A DNA stretch of 64,000 nucleotides from Heracleum sosnowskyi (GCA_030848705.1 CM061244.1:50323190-50387189); one strand, 5' to 3'. Shown: positions 20,107-32,554, counted from the first letter of the stretch. Notes: generated by a model not told the origin, from the letters alone. Numbers and translations are program-made.

Positions 20107-23100
20107 TCAGTTAGCATTACGTATAATAATACCCTTACAGTCCTGTCTAAAGTAATCATCACGAGATTCATTACCCAAGTCACGTGGATCTACAGGTGGT
20201 AATATATTATCATTGTGAGGAAAAATTACAGTACTGAAATCCTCATTGACATCATCGTACAGATCTCTATAATTCTTAGGAGGTGTCATCAAGACAATAG
20301 ACATTTTTTTATCCAGCTGGTCTTTAACATAAAAAAACACCTATCGTGCTTGTGAGGCCAATATGAACGGATCATCCTTGTGGCCTAATCTGTTAAGTTC
20401 GACCAACGTGTAACCCAGGCCATCTTGCTTGACACCATTTCTACTGTCAACCCAGTCGCACATGAAAAGAGGAATTTTCTTAATATGATAATCTAGTACC
20501 CATATCTCTCGTAGAACCCCATAATAAAAGTTCTTTCCATAGGTTACTACTTCTTTAGAAATGTGCATCTCAGTTGATGTTAGATATAATTGCTGACGTT
20601 TGTTTATCAGTGTTTAAGCAACAGATACTGACCAGAGTTTATCGGAAGCCGGTCAGAGTTTATTTAAAGTCTGACAGGGTGAAGAGTTTAAAGGAAGCCG
20701 GTCAGAGTTTATTTAAAGTCTGACAGGGTGATAGTTGAATTAGCTGTCGGTGCTGAATTGAAGATTCTAGAAGCAATATATTCTGAAGATGGAAAGAAGC
20801 AGAATATATTGATACAGCTAAGGAGACGGAATAGAAGATAAGAAGCAATCCTTAATTGATATAACTTGTATAGCTAATTTGTAGGAATATCAATTAGATA
20901 AGGATTGTATGTAACTGTGTACTATATAAACACAGATAGGTTATCCCTAGAAGGGACGCGAACATTGAATATATTATTCTTGTAACCTAGTAGCTCTTTG
21001 TGATTCGTTAACATCATAAAGAGAGAAGCTGTTAATATAAATACAGTTTTTGTTGATTCATAAACTGTGTTCTTAATTGTTATTCTCATACATACTTGAT
21101 TATATATTGTGTATTCGGCCTAACAGTTGCCTCTACACAAACCCCACTGTTCTGGTGAATTCTGCCATCACGAATTTTTGTACGAAATGTATAGCCATTG
21201 ATGTCATATACATCGTATTTGTTCACGATTCTGCGTGCTCCATGTGAGATCCACTTAACTGTTTCTGATACACTTTCGTTGGAGATCGATAACTCGCTTT
21301 CAACCTAAATTACACAATAACAAGGATAAGATTCAGCTTGCACAAATTACAATTGATAAAAAACTAAGATCATACTGATTTAAATATTACCTTGTTGCGT
21401 AACCAGTGACCAAACGTTGTGCTATGCTCTTTCTCCAGCCATGCTTGTCGTTTACCAGGATGTTTGTTTTTCAAAAATGTCATGTGTTGTCTGCAAGTAC
21501 AAAAATGAGTATCAAATCTGATCCTACTGTTAAATAAAAGAAAAACACAAATAAACATGTTCAGTAGGAGTCCTTACTCGATATACGGCACAACTTCAGG
21601 CGTATTTTGCAGTACATAGAAATGTGCTTTCATGTAGAGATCTTGAGAAACTTCAACTGGTTTACCAGCTGACAAAGGAATTCCCTCTTCATTACCATTT
21701 TCAGATGTGTTGTGCTGGTGTTCTGGAATATCAATGGACCTCATGCATTTTTTGTATTCGTTGAAGAACGCAATTGTTTCTTCTGCAATATGCTCCTCAG
21801 CAATGCATCCTTCTGGGTAAGCTTTGTTCCGCACATGCCCTTTAATAACTTTCATCATCCTCTCAAAGGGATACATCCACCGAAAGCATATTGGGCCACA
21901 TAATTTGACCTCTCTAACAAGGTGCACAGTTAGATGAAGCATAACATCAAGAAAGGATGGGGTAAAGTATTTCTCCATCAAGCACAGTGTAACACAAAGC
22001 TCCTCATGCAATTTATCGAGTTCTTCTACATTGATTTCTTTGCTACATATTGATTTGAAAAAAAAACAAAGTCTGATAATAGCATATCTTGTGGGTTTAG
22101 GCATGATAGACCGTATTGCAATTGGCAAGAACTGTTGCATAAGCATATGGTAATCATGTGATTTAAGTCCCATAAGCTTCCTATCCTTTTCATTCACCAA
22201 ACTAGAAAAGTTGGAACAATAACCTTGCGGAGCCCTTAAGTTGTGTAATGTGCCACAGAACATGTCTTTTTCATCTTTAGTTAATGTGTAGCAGGCTGCA
22301 GGAAGTAATGTCTTCTCGCCTTGACTTTTAGCCTGCAACTCTTGTCTTATCCCAAAATGTGCCAGATCCTTTCGAGCTTGCAACCCATCTTTCGTCTTGC
22401 CCGGAACATTTAGTAATGTTCCGATAATACTCTCAGCCACATTCTTCTCAGTGTGCATGAAATCAATACAATGTTGGACCAAATTATACCGCCAATACCT
22501 AAGTCGTCGATTCCATATGTTGAATTTCTTCCAATAGGTCTGTTCTTTCTGTCCGGAATTTGTGCTACCACCCCCTTCTGATTTTCTCTTTTTTGTTTTC
22601 CCCCCTCTTCCAGTCGAAGTCTCCATCAGTTCTGAATCTTTATCCTTAAATCCCTTCCCCCACATATTCTGAATAAATTTAACCTCGTTGAATATTTCTT
22701 CCCCTGTCATAGGATCTGCAGCAGTTCCCCACTCTTCTTTTCCATTGAATGCCTTAGTTTGCTTTCTGAAGGGATGACTATATGGTAGATATCTTCGGTG
22801 ACCACCATAACTCTGCTTGGCAGAGAACTGAAGTCTTACACAATGAGTTTCTTTCCTGCACACCACACAACCATGGAATCCACTATAAGGACAGCCACAT
22901 AATGCACCAAGAGCAGGGTAATCATTAATCGTCCATAAGACAACAACACGTAAAGTGAATTGTTCCTGTGCATAGGAATCATATGTTTCAACACCTTCTT
23001 CAAACAAGAGCTCCAGATCATCGATCAAAGTATCCAAAAACACATCGATATCGTTTCCAGGCGTTCCCGATATTAATAACGAAAGCATGATGAACTTTCT

Positions 23101-24120
23101 TTTCATACACAACCAAGGTGGAAGGTTGTAAATGACAGTTAATACTGGCCACACACTGTGATTCCTATTCCCTCTGTTTACATCAACCCCGTCTGTGGAA
23201 ATGCCAAGCCGAAGATTTCTTGGATCAGATGCAATTTCCGGAAATTTGTCGTCTATTGCTTTCCATGCAGGTGAATCAGATGGGTGCCGTAGAACACCGG
23301 GCTTTTTCGAACTGGTGGAGTGCCATATCAAATCTTTTGATATGCTTTTCACTTTATAAAGTCGTTTCAGTCGTGGAATAAGGGGGAAGTACCATAATAC
23401 CTTTGTAGGAACATTTTCGTATATGACTTTAGTCTTCTCATCCACCTTCCACCGTGACATGCCACAAGTTGGACATACCACCATGTCCTTGTAATCCTTC
23501 CTGTAAAGAATGCAGTTGTTAATGCAAGCATGTATCTTTTCGTATCCTGACCCCATTGCTGTCATTATCTTTTTGGCCTCATATGTGTTGTTCACCATCT
23601 CGTTACCTTCTGCAGGCAGCATCCTTTTCAACAGAAGTAGCATTTCAGTAAAGCAATTATTTGTCATTCCATGCTTACTCTTCAAGTTTAGTAGTTCAAC
23701 TGTTGGAGACAACTTTGTGAAGTTAGGACAATATTTATACAAGGGCTTCTCCGCATCTGCAAGTAGTTCTTGAAACTTGTCAATGTCAGCTATGAAATTG
23801 TCTTCCGTAGCTTTTACTATTTCTATTGTTTCTGCAGCATCTGTTGGAAATTCTACTGCATCAAAATGGTTGAAAGTTGTTGGCTTGTCTTCCTCTCCAT
23901 GTTTAATCCACCTTGTATAATTCCGATCGAATCCCTTAACGAGTAAGTGGTAATGGACCTCATCCACCGAAAGAGAGAAGTGGTTTAAACAGCTTACACA
24001 TGGACATGGAATAGTCTTCGTTGACATATTCAGATGAGAAACCTCAAAATCGATAAATGCTACAACTCCATCCATAGATGGTTCACTGTTTCTATCGGTT
24101 ACCATCCAAGACTTATCCAT
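20107..24120 (-). pseudogene. CACTA-1 TNP2-type transposase with DUF4216 (interrupted)
   Basis: Catalytic transposase of En/Spm type. Exon 1 (24120-21578, ATG giving MDKSWMVTDRN) carries an N-terminal transposase-associated region (PCPCVSCLN), the central TNP2 region (LRLGISTDGVDVNRGN, GHGCVVC-like cysteine cluster) and the DUF4218-like part (SFLDVMLHLTVHLVREVKLC). The GTAAGG donor at 21577 joins exon 2 (21490-21391, QHMTFLKNKHPGKR), and exon 3 starts at 21304 with the DUF4216 region (NGYTFRTKIRDGRIHQNSGV). A 548 bp solo LTR splits exon 3 after GVCVEA; the remainder resumes at 20577 (MHISKEVVTYGKNF, LFMCDWVD). A TAG at 20343-20341 lies in frame shortly before the motif VFFYVKDQ. The frame ends near 20107. 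Confidence 0.87.
20578..21125 (+). mobile_element. Solo LTR inside the transposase gene, 548 bp
   Basis: Begins TGTTAGATATAATTGC and ends CGGCCTAACA, so it has the TGTTA...TAACA ends of an LTR. The five flanking bases are GTTGA on the left and GTTGC on the right, a target duplication with one mismatch. It contains two direct copies of a 49 bp unit (from 20644 and 20693) and a TATATAAA at 20924-20931. There is no internal retroelement sequence. Excising it with one duplication restores the DUF4216 frame. Its internal sequence is unlike the copia A-D LTRs, so it is a different family. Confidence 0.85.
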
Positions 24121-24534
24121 AACTACAGCCTATACTTTGAAGCTTTAATACATATCAACTAAAGCAATTACGAGCATATTACAACATAACTAAACCAATT
24201 ACGAGCATATTAGAGCATAACCACAGCAATTACGAGCATATATCAAAGCATAAAATTCAAAAATTAGCATATATTTAACACATGACTTACTGAAATTAGG
24301 GATGAAATCGTTGTGGATGAAAGTATGAGTGGTTTCTGTCGGCTGCTTGTTTGAAGCTACTTGTTTGAATCCGATTAGAAGCGGCAGCTAGTGTGGTTTC
24401 CAATTGAGAGAATAAACTTTCCACTTAGGTATTTGACCCCCATAGCCGCGCGCTACTCCCTCTGGACTGAACCTGTTCAAGGCCCAATTAGAATAGTGTT
24501 GGCCCAAATAGAATAGTGTTGGCCCAAATAAAAT
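24121..24534. other. Upstream region of the CACTA-1 transposase gene
   Basis: Non-coding leader and promoter side of the minus-strand gene. It contains short repeats with AGCATATTA-type units (24170-24260) and a near-triplicate TAGAATAGTGTTGGCCCAAA at 24485-24530, next to the 174 bp array. No gene is seen. Confidence 0.5.
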
Positions 24535-25372
24535 AACGAGATTCGACCCCGAAAGTGGAAATAATTTTTTTTAATGCATTTTTCGACGATCCAACCGTAC
24601 GGATGTTAATAGATACGCATTGTGATGTTGGGTAAAAATAATCGAAAAATCGGGAATTTATCTTGTACGACAATTTTTGAGGGATCTGGCCAAAGTACTA
24701 CTCGAAAGAACGAGATTCGACCCCGAAAGTGGAAATAATTTTTTTTAATGCATTTTTCGACGATCCAACCGTACGAATGTTAATGGATACGCATTGTGAT
24801 GTTGGGGAAAAATAATCAAAAAATCGGGAATTTATCTTGTACGACATTTTTTGAGGGATCTGGCCAAAGTACTACTCGAAAGAACGAGATTCGACCCCGA
24901 AAGTGGAAATAATTTTTTTTAATGCATTTTTAGACGATCCAACCGTACGGATGTTAATAGATACGCATTGTGATGTTGGGGAAAAATAATCGAAAAATCG
25001 GGAATTTATCTTGTACGACATTTTTAGAGGGATCTCGCCAAAGTACTACTCGAAAGAACGAGATTCGACCCCGAAAGTGGAAATAATTTTTTTTAATGCA
25101 TTTTTCGACGATCCAACCGTACGGATGTTAATAGATACGCATTGTGATGTTGGGGAAAAATAATCGAAAAATCGGGAATTTATCTTGTACGACATTTTTT
25201 GAGGGATCTGGCCAAAGTACTACTCGAAAGAACGAGATTCGACCCCGAAAGTGGAAATAATTTTTTTTAATGCATTTTTCGACGATCCAACCGTACGAAT
25301 GTTAATGGATACGCATTGTGATGTTGGGGAAAAATAATCGAAAAATCGGGAATTTATCTTGTACGACATTTT
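24535..25372. repeat. 174 bp tandem repeat array, about 4.8 copies
   Basis: Units begin with AACGAGATTCGACCCCG at 24535, 24709, 24883, 25057 and 25231, spaced exactly 174 bp; the last is incomplete, ending in a TTGTACGACATTTTTT segment near 25372. Units 2 and 5 share two variants (CGAATG and AATGGATAC) against units 1, 3 and 4 (CGGATG and AATAGATAC), which suggests block duplication. The array lies between the two divergent CACTA-1 genes, so it is placed to act as a bidirectional regulatory region. Confidence 0.92.
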
Positions 25373-25940
25373 TTACAATATATTGATATATAAAAAATAA
25401 TTAATATAAATAATATTAGATAAAAATATATATTTTACATTTACAGGTCGTCTAAAAACCGGCAACATCACTTTACCAATTCACTTCCCCCCACTACACA
25501 GGCGGCTAGACTTTCCCAAAATATCAAACTTCCCCCCAATTCACTTTCAACATCACTTTACCCAACTCACATTCAAACTCTCCCTCTCTGTGCACCATAA
25601 TCTCTCCACAACTTTCAGTCGGTGAAATTAGGTTACACCGTCGGTCAGATCTGGTGACCCAATCTGGTTTATGTTCTTGAAATTAGGGTTTTTTCCACCG
25701 GCGTTTAAATCACCTTGCTTGTCGTAGGTAAACCATTCTTCCACAGACTATTTCAGTTGTTGCATGTTTGAGAGATATATGTTTGAGATATATGGTTGGA
25801 GAGATTGCATATTTGAGTTGTATTTGAGAGATTGAGACGAATTGAGTTCCAATTATATGAATAATACTACTTATGCTTTAATGTTGATGTATTAATATCT
25901 GACATTGTTGTGCTTGTTGTCTACAGCTAATTTGAGTACC
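25373..25940 (+). promoter_or_regulatory. Promoter and 5' leader of the CACTA-1 TnpA-like gene
   Basis: An AT-rich stretch near 25376-25440 leads to a leader with a likely 5' UTR intron. The donor is CGTAG|GTAAACC at about 25729 and the acceptor is TTGTCTACAG at 25926, followed by the ATG at 25941. No other gene is seen. Confidence 0.5.
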
Positions 25941-27869
25941 ATGGGAAAGAAGTACAGGTTAGTTGTTTACTATGGGGGTCAGTTCATGACAAAGGTTAAG
26001 TGGCAATACACCGGTCCTAAGGCAAAGGTGTTCGACGGAATGGAAGTCTACAACATGACTGTTAAACAAGTTAGGGATTTGGTAGCGGATGTAGTTTCGG
26101 ATGATGATAAGCTTTATTTCATGAAAGATGGGGTGACCCCGGATCATGGATATGGTTTGATCCTTGGAGACAGTGACTTAAAAGAGTTGGCTGTTGCTTC
26201 TACCATGACTGGAGTCTGCAAGATTCATGTCTTCCATTCCTGGTCCACAGCTACTGGCATTGTCCTCGGCAAAGGACAACAGGAAAAGATAAAATCAAGA
26301 TTCTGGAGCTTCAATTGGAAAATGAGAAACTGCTGCGTGAGAAGAAGGATGAAGAGCTGAAGAACCTGTCGTTGCAGATGGAGGCAACGAACAATAAACT
26401 GAATAAAGTCATGGCTCAATTGGATTCGCAAGGACTGCTTTCAGCAACAAAACAAGATGTAAGCACTACGTAAATTGTTGGAGTTTTTTGTGTTGGAATT
26501 TAGTTATCTTGTGTCTATATTCCAAAACATAGTTTACAAAACTTGTGTTATCACTTGACTTTCCCATTTCACATTACATTCTGTAGGGAACACCGATAAG
26601 TGGGAATGGTTCGAGGGACAGCTGCATTAATGTTACCATCCCAGCATCGAAAGAGTTTTTAACACCTGTAAGTAATAGCTACTTTAATTTCTTTTTAATT
26701 TTTTCCAAGTAGTTGCTGATTTCTTGTCCAAATTTCTTAAATTGTAGGTTAAATCTGTGGAGAAGCAAGTGACTCCTACTGCCGACACATCCATAATGGC
26801 GCAAAAGGTGATCACTGCCGACACATCCATAATGGCGCAAAAGGTCATCACCACCAGGAGGAAAGTTTATATATCTCCGCGTACCACTAAATCACAAGAA
26901 GATCCAACAATTGTGCAACAGGTATTACAACATTGCTAAATGCACATGTATATTGAGATTAACTTTAACTTTAATATGTTGGCAATTATGCTTCTACTTT
27001 TTTAGGAAAAGGTAATTAGATCCGGAACCAGGAAGAAGATTAATTTATCTCAGCCTAGCACTATCTCTGGTCAAATGCCATCTCAGTCGCCATCTCAGTC
27101 AAATCAAACCTCAACTGTTGTCCAATCGGTATGCATTATATTTCTAAATGCGTATGTATATTAGTTCACTTTACCTTTATGATGTTAATTATGCCACTAA
27201 CTTTTGTAGCCAATGAAGTGTACTCTGTATATGTTGAATTTGAACAACCCGGTTGCACGTGGTACGGCTATCCTTTCTGACCAGAAAGGACAAACCATTC
27301 ATGGAGTCCCCCTACAAGATGATTGCTATAGAGTTTCTGTTGATGAAGTTGTGAAGGGGGCAGCATTCTTACCTTATGAAGCCGGTGATATGCGGACAGT
27401 TGAGGATGCTTTGGGTTCTTTTGTGGCTTGGCCCAAAAACCTTATCAAGATAATTGATCATCAAGTACGTTTCTTACTTTGCATTCCATTTTGGTTGTGT
27501 GCATTTATTATCCTGCTTTATAATTTTGTTTAAAATGATGGAGCTTTAATTAAATAACATTACTTGTCCAACGGTCTTAACTTGCTTATCTATAGAATTA
27601 CATTACTTGTGTTAGAATGGTCTTAACTTGAGGGCTGTTGGAATGATCATCGTATTTGTTTTCATGTTTTACTCTAGGTACCAAATCCAACGGCCAATGG
27701 GAAAGGGGAAGAACATAGCGCAGCTCAAGCTAAGGAAGAACATAGCGCAGATCAAGTTAAGAAGGAGAAGAAGAGATGTAATACCATTACTGGTTCCCCA
27801 GTAACACGTTCAAAGGCTAAGGCGAACAAGGCAGACAAGCTGAGGAAGAAGCGGAAGCTGGTGGTGTAA
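25941..27869 (+). CDS. CACTA-1 TnpA-like protein (PB1-like N-terminus, DUF8039-like C-terminus), six exons
   Basis: The start MGKKYRLVVYYGGQFMTKVK resembles the PB1-like N-terminal domains of plant transposon proteins. A coiled-coil stretch follows (KILELQLENEKLLREKKDEE). Exons inferred from GT/AG sites are 25941-26458, 26587-26667, 26748-26921, 27006-27128, 27210-27464 and 27678-27869. Exons 2-6 are all phase 0 and multiples of three. Exon 5 (CTLYMLNLNNPVARGTAI to SFVAWPKNLIKI) resembles the Tnp1/En/Spm or DUF8039 domain. The last exon ends in a basic, nuclear-signal-like KADKLRKKRKLVV. Exon 1 is 518 bp and needs a frame change near 26255-26282, so this copy has either a one-base lesion or an intron I missed. 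A small duplication (ADTSIMAQKVIT twice) lies in exon 3. Confidence 0.72.
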
Positions 27870-28711
27870 TTGTAAACTGAATTTGACTCATGTTAATGTG
27901 GTTTTCTGGTTGTGAACTTTTCGATAAGTTGTTAATTTTCTGTACTCTGGTTATGGTTATGTGATTTTTATGGATTGTGGAGTTATACTCCATATCGTTG
28001 TTATTGATCATGGATTTAGTATGGATTTTATGGATTAATATGGACTAGTTTGGAATTTGGCATTTTTTTTTACTTGTATTTTGGCATTTTACTTGTTTGC
28101 ATATTGTGGCCTTTTTGAATTGGATTGTGGCCTTTTGGTATTGTGATTTGTATCGGCTTTTTGGTACGGCCGTGGTCATTTATATTACAAATGAAACCTG
28201 TTTGTGATGTTGTTAAGTATGTGTGGCTAGTACCACACTTCAGCCACACTACCTATTATATTATATTGGGGGATAGTTACTACAATTATTAGTGACTAAA
28301 AGCAGTTGTTTAATAGTATATAAAACATACAAACGACCACAGAAAAACTATAAAATGTGGCCATACCCAAGTTTTTTGCCACGATTTACCAATAAATAGT
28401 GCGACCAAAACTAAGCCTTTGATGAATGTTGGTATTTAGCCACGTTATTAATTCTCTTTAGCCACGACCCATCCTGTGGCTGAAAGCTGGTATTTAGTCA
28501 CACTTTTGAGCTTAAAACAGGGGCTGTCAGACCCAAGGGGTGGTATGCTTTAGTCACTCTGTTTTGAGTTACAGCCACACAGCTGGGGTGTGGCCGTAGG
28601 GGGCGTAAAATGATCCGACCTTAGGTGACACTTTGCTGAAAAATTAAAACGTGACGTAAAGTGCTTAGCCACACGTATTTGATGTGACGGAAGCCAAAAT
28701 TTGACGTAGTG
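27870..28711. repeat. CACTA-1 right subterminal and terminal repeats
   Basis: No gene is seen. It carries TTTAGYCAC-type motifs in both orientations (for example 28288, 28436, 28466, 28495, 28549 and 28667) mirroring the left end. The terminal inverted repeat spans 28684-28711. Confidence 0.7.
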
Positions 28712-30730
28712 AAAGCCATTCTGGACTCTCTAGAAATCCAGAGGCTCCAAATGCTACAGACAAGGATTGAGGCCAGGGAAATCAATGACACTATTGCAAG
28801 CTTCAGGGACTCCAAGGATAGGAGGTTTGATGAAAGACTTCAACTTCTCACTATGACCAAAATGGACAAATTCTTCAGAAGGGATCATGAGGTGGCAACC
28901 ACTTTGAAAACCCTTACTGATAGGGTGGACAAAGTGGAAGCCACATTAACTCATAAGCAACAGGCACAGGAGAAGCAGACTCAGCTTTTGACTCAGTTAG
29001 TGGCAGCTCAAGGTCTCCCTCTCATCACTCTTGATGATAACAAAAAGGGGGAGAAATCAAAGCAACTCAATATTCAAATCACAAAAGTTATGGTCCCAAC
29101 CATTTCTTTACCACAGGAGCCACTAGCTATGGGGGAGTCTATCAAGGGTAAAATGGATGGAATTGACCTAATTCAACATGCATCTATGAGACTACAACTT
29201 GAAGCACAGATAAAAGAGCAATGGTCTAGTATAGATGCACGGGTTAAGAAGATAGCTGAAACTGCAAGAAACAAACATCCATCAACGGATCAAGCTACTT
29301 CTACAGCAACGGATGAGCCCATCCCATCATCAACGAATGCCATGGTACTAGTGTCAACGGAATTGGAGCCACAGACTAAATCCTCATATGATCTAAAGCC
29401 TCTTCTACATGGAGTAATTCCTGGTCCAAGGAAAGAAAAGGGACAAACTTCATGTATTAGAGATGTGGACCCAACTACCTTTCAGAGATGCTTATCTCCA
29501 AAATCCCCAGCTAAACCAAAGGGCAAGAATATTGCTAGGACATTCTATCCTCCTCCATTTCCAGATGAGCTCAAGGTGAGTGAACTAATTATAAAATGCA
29601 AGGGAAGCAATGTGCCTGAGATAAGGAATATAAGAGCAATAGTCTACAGGAATTGGCAAGAAATCTGTGTTTGGGCTGGTCACCCAAATTTTGCTGAAGC
29701 TAGAGCTGAGGAATCAGCTAGGGCAGACATGCAAGCTCTTGTAGTTGCCCAAGCTCTAGATGAAGAGGAAAGACAACAAGAAGAAAGAGCTAGAGCTGAA
29801 GCTGTGCAAAGAAAAAGAAAAAGTATAAGGCACCCCAAAACAAGAGCTAAAAGAAACTTGGCTTTTGATAAGGATGATTCTCAAAGCACTGTCACAGATG
29901 CACCTGTAACAACAATGCCTTCAACCTTTTCTGATCAAGATTGTGGAGCAAAATTAGCTTGTGATCCTGAACATCCAGTTAATTTTCATGATCAACCAAT
30001 TGAGCCAAAGGAGGAGCCAATTGAGTTTGATGAAGCTAATTTTCCCAAATTTCTGGTTGAGATGGAATCAAGTAAGAAATCAAAGCAGAGGGCTACTAAG
30101 GCTAAACCAATTCTTGTGAGAAGGCCACAGGTTGAAAAACCACCTCCAAACCCAGAAGACTTTATCTACATTGCAGATATAAGGGAGGAGTCTGACTTAA
30201 ACCTATATCTTGATGACTTGGTGGAAGTGAGAGGAATTGGAGCTACTCATAAACTACCAGAGAGATTAGTGTTTGTCTACAAGGGTGGAAGGGAACAGAT
30301 TTGGCCTCTACACAGAATTCTAGGAGAGGATTATCAGACTTTGCTAGTGGTGTTCAAGTTCTTAAAGAAAGATTTTGGGTTCACCAAAACTGCTAAGTCT
30401 GAGGTTGTCTCCAAGATATGTCAAATAAAAGCTAGTTGGAACAAGCCTAATGCACTTCCCAGAACTCTAAAGGTCCCTCAAACAGGAAAGAAAATTCATC
30501 TCCAACCTTTTTGGATGATGGAATTCAGAGACAAGGACAACTGTAGGAGATTCTTCAGAATAGAGGACCAATTGGAAAAGGCATCTAATGAAACTCTTAG
30601 ATTTATGCAATCCAAGTTGGGTGATCAAGATGAAGAAGAGAAGATTTTCTACAGGAGGCTCCAAGCTCAAATTGAGGAGAACAATGCCAAGAAGGGGAAG
30701 AAAACAAGGCCACATAGACAAAGATGGTAA
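28712..30730 (+). pseudogene. Element A aORF, 3' part
   Basis: Continues the A additional ORF after CACTA-1, starting with the duplicated AAA. The frame is open over about 670 codons: coiled coil (VDKVEATLTHKQQAQEKQTQ), charged middle and conserved C-terminal block (KLPERLVFVYKGGREQIWPL). It aligns along its length with the end of the B aORF, with many amino-acid substitutions but no stop, which contrasts with the broken 5' part. CAACG motifs occur at 29281-29361 at positions equivalent to B. The upstream frame is broken, so no full protein is made. Confidence 0.85.
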
Positions 30731-30926
30731 ATCTGCTCAGGCTAGAGGAGCAACTCTGTGCACTTGTGTTGTAAGATTTTCTACTTTGTTTTCAATAAAT
30801 TTTAAAGTATCATGAAGCTCAATGCAATTTCTACTTTTGTAATTTGTAATTTGTTTAAGTGTTTTTGTTATCATCAAGGCTCTTGATTTATGGTTGTTTT
30901 TCTATCAGTCATAAATTGGGGGAGAT
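30731..30926 (+). other. Element A 3' untranslated segment with polypurine tract
   Basis: A non-coding stretch homologous to 14663-14848, ending AAATTGGGGGAGAT just before the LTR. Confidence 0.75.
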
Positions 30927-31920
30927 TGTTAGGAATATGTCGTTCTTGATGAAAATTATAAAAACACATAGTAGATTTTGTGTTAAGTCACTTTTGTAAC
31001 TGTCAACGGAATAGTATGCTTTGCAGCTTCCGTTGACAGGTAGCTCATCAACGAAATGAGTAATGTAGCAATTGCACTGTACAATACTTCACTTTGATAG
31101 GCATGTGTTGTAGGTATCAGATAGGTTTTCTAAGTCATGTTGACTAAGTACTAGATAGGCAAAATAGGTTGGTTAATTGTAAATATTCCGTGCCTTGTAA
31201 TTTTGCCTAAGTGAAGACATGTCAACGGAATGGAGATTACACTATCAACGGAATGAAGAATGTACCATCAACGGAATGAAGATTAAAGCTATCAACGAAA
31301 CACATCTCACTGCTATCAACGAATCATTATCACTTTTCTGAATAGTTGACAAAGTGATAGTGACAGTTTTCTGACAGATCAAAAGGTGATGTAGAAGTGT
31401 ACTTTGCATTGGGAGCCATCAAAATGGACAGTGGGAATGAGGAAACATGCCAATTTCCAATTAGGCTCTTGAGTGTGATCATAATAAGCATGAAGACAAA
31501 AGACAAGATCTCCAAGGACCATTGGACAAAAGGAATGAAAAGCAAGCTACTAGCGGTTACCTTTAGTACATTTTAGAGTAGCCAAAAATAGCATTGTAAA
31601 CTTGTGATATATAACCAAGTGTAGCAGTTCATTTCAATGTAAGTGAGTGAGATAGAATAACTTTGTATTAGCTTCTTTCAAGAGCACTCTCACTCTACAT
31701 TAGGAACTGAGCAGCTGTGCTACTTTTGTAACACAGATTATTCCCGCAATAAAAACATCTCAGTTGGATCCTCAAAACATCCAACTGAAATTTTATATTT
31801 GCTTGTGTGATTTTATTTTATCTGTCAAGTTATTCCAAAGTTGTTTTTAAGTTTAAAAATATCTAGAATTGTATTCAACCCCCCCCCTTCTACAATTCTG
31901 TTAGGTCATTTGGATTAACA
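30927..31920 (+). repeat. 3' LTR of element A, 994 bp
   Basis: Begins TGTTAGGAATATG and ends GGATTAACA. It is clearly diverged from the B LTRs, with several substitutions and small indels. It carries eight CAACG motifs in the same two U3 clusters (about 31002-31057 and 31220-31327), a TATATAA near 31607 and an AATAAA near 31747. The right neighbour is element C aORF on the opposite strand, so A inserted there. The matching 5' end lies left of the window. Confidence 0.9.
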
Positions 31921-32016
31921 GATTTTGTTCGGGTTTTCCGTGACAACAAATGGTATGGAGTTGTTCTTCTCATAAATGAACCCTCCAGAAGACATAATTT
32001 TAACTATGGGCGCCAT
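31921..32016 (-). pseudogene. Element C aORF, first codons (cut by element A)
   Basis: The ATG at 32016 gives MAPIVKIMSSGGFIYEKNNS, homologous to the B aORF start, and runs to ENPNK, where element A is inserted. The remainder would lie left of the window. Confidence 0.85.
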
Positions 32017-32554
32017 TGTTGAGTAAAGAAGAGTTCGAACTGTGTTTTGCTTTGAGAGAGAAAAAGTGAGAAAGCCTTTGGAAATTTGGAGAATAAGATA
32101 AAAAGAATTAAAGAAAGCAAATATGCTTAAATACTCCCCCAAAATTTCTCAAAAATTAAGTCCAATAATAATTATAAATTACTGGATTGGCTTAAAATTT
32201 AACCGTTACAATTAAAATATGACCATGATTTATACTTACAGGGGTGTATGTAAAGACCGTGGTAAAAAGGCGTGCAAATTTCAACGGTTAGATTAATAGC
32301 GCTATATCAACGAATCAGAATTGGGCGTTTAAGGTCCAGCCTATTTCGTTGATAAAGTTGCATTCCGTTGACATAAAAGAGCTGTCAACGGAATACCCAG
32401 AAAAAAATGCTAAGACTGGCAACGGAACAAGACATTCGTTGACATAGTAATTTTGACTTAGACAAAATTTCACTTTTTTTATAAGAAAATTAATTCACAG
32501 AAAATCATAGCAAATTCCTGGCTGCAATTTAACTTGCAAAAATCTCAAAAATAA
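32017..32554 (-). other. Element C spacer between pol and aORF
   Basis: Homologue of 9651-10195 on the opposite strand. It has a polypurine-like tract near 32140 and about seven CAACG motifs at 32280-32445. No gene is seen. Confidence 0.75.

Larger units (their letters stand above)
18807..28711. mobile_element. CACTA-1, En/Spm-type DNA transposon, 9,905 bp
   Basis: The ends are imperfect 28 bp terminal inverted repeats beginning CACTACGTCAAATTT, with two mismatches between ends. It is flanked by the three-base duplication AAA (18804-18806 and 28712-28714), as expected for CACTA elements. Removing the element and one AAA restores continuity with the B aORF sequence. It contains a GRF zinc-finger gene and a TNP2-type transposase gene (both minus), a TnpA-like multi-exon gene (plus) and a tandem-repeat spacer. 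The transposase gene is broken by a solo LTR and a nonsense codon, so this copy is probably not autonomous. Confidence 0.93.
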
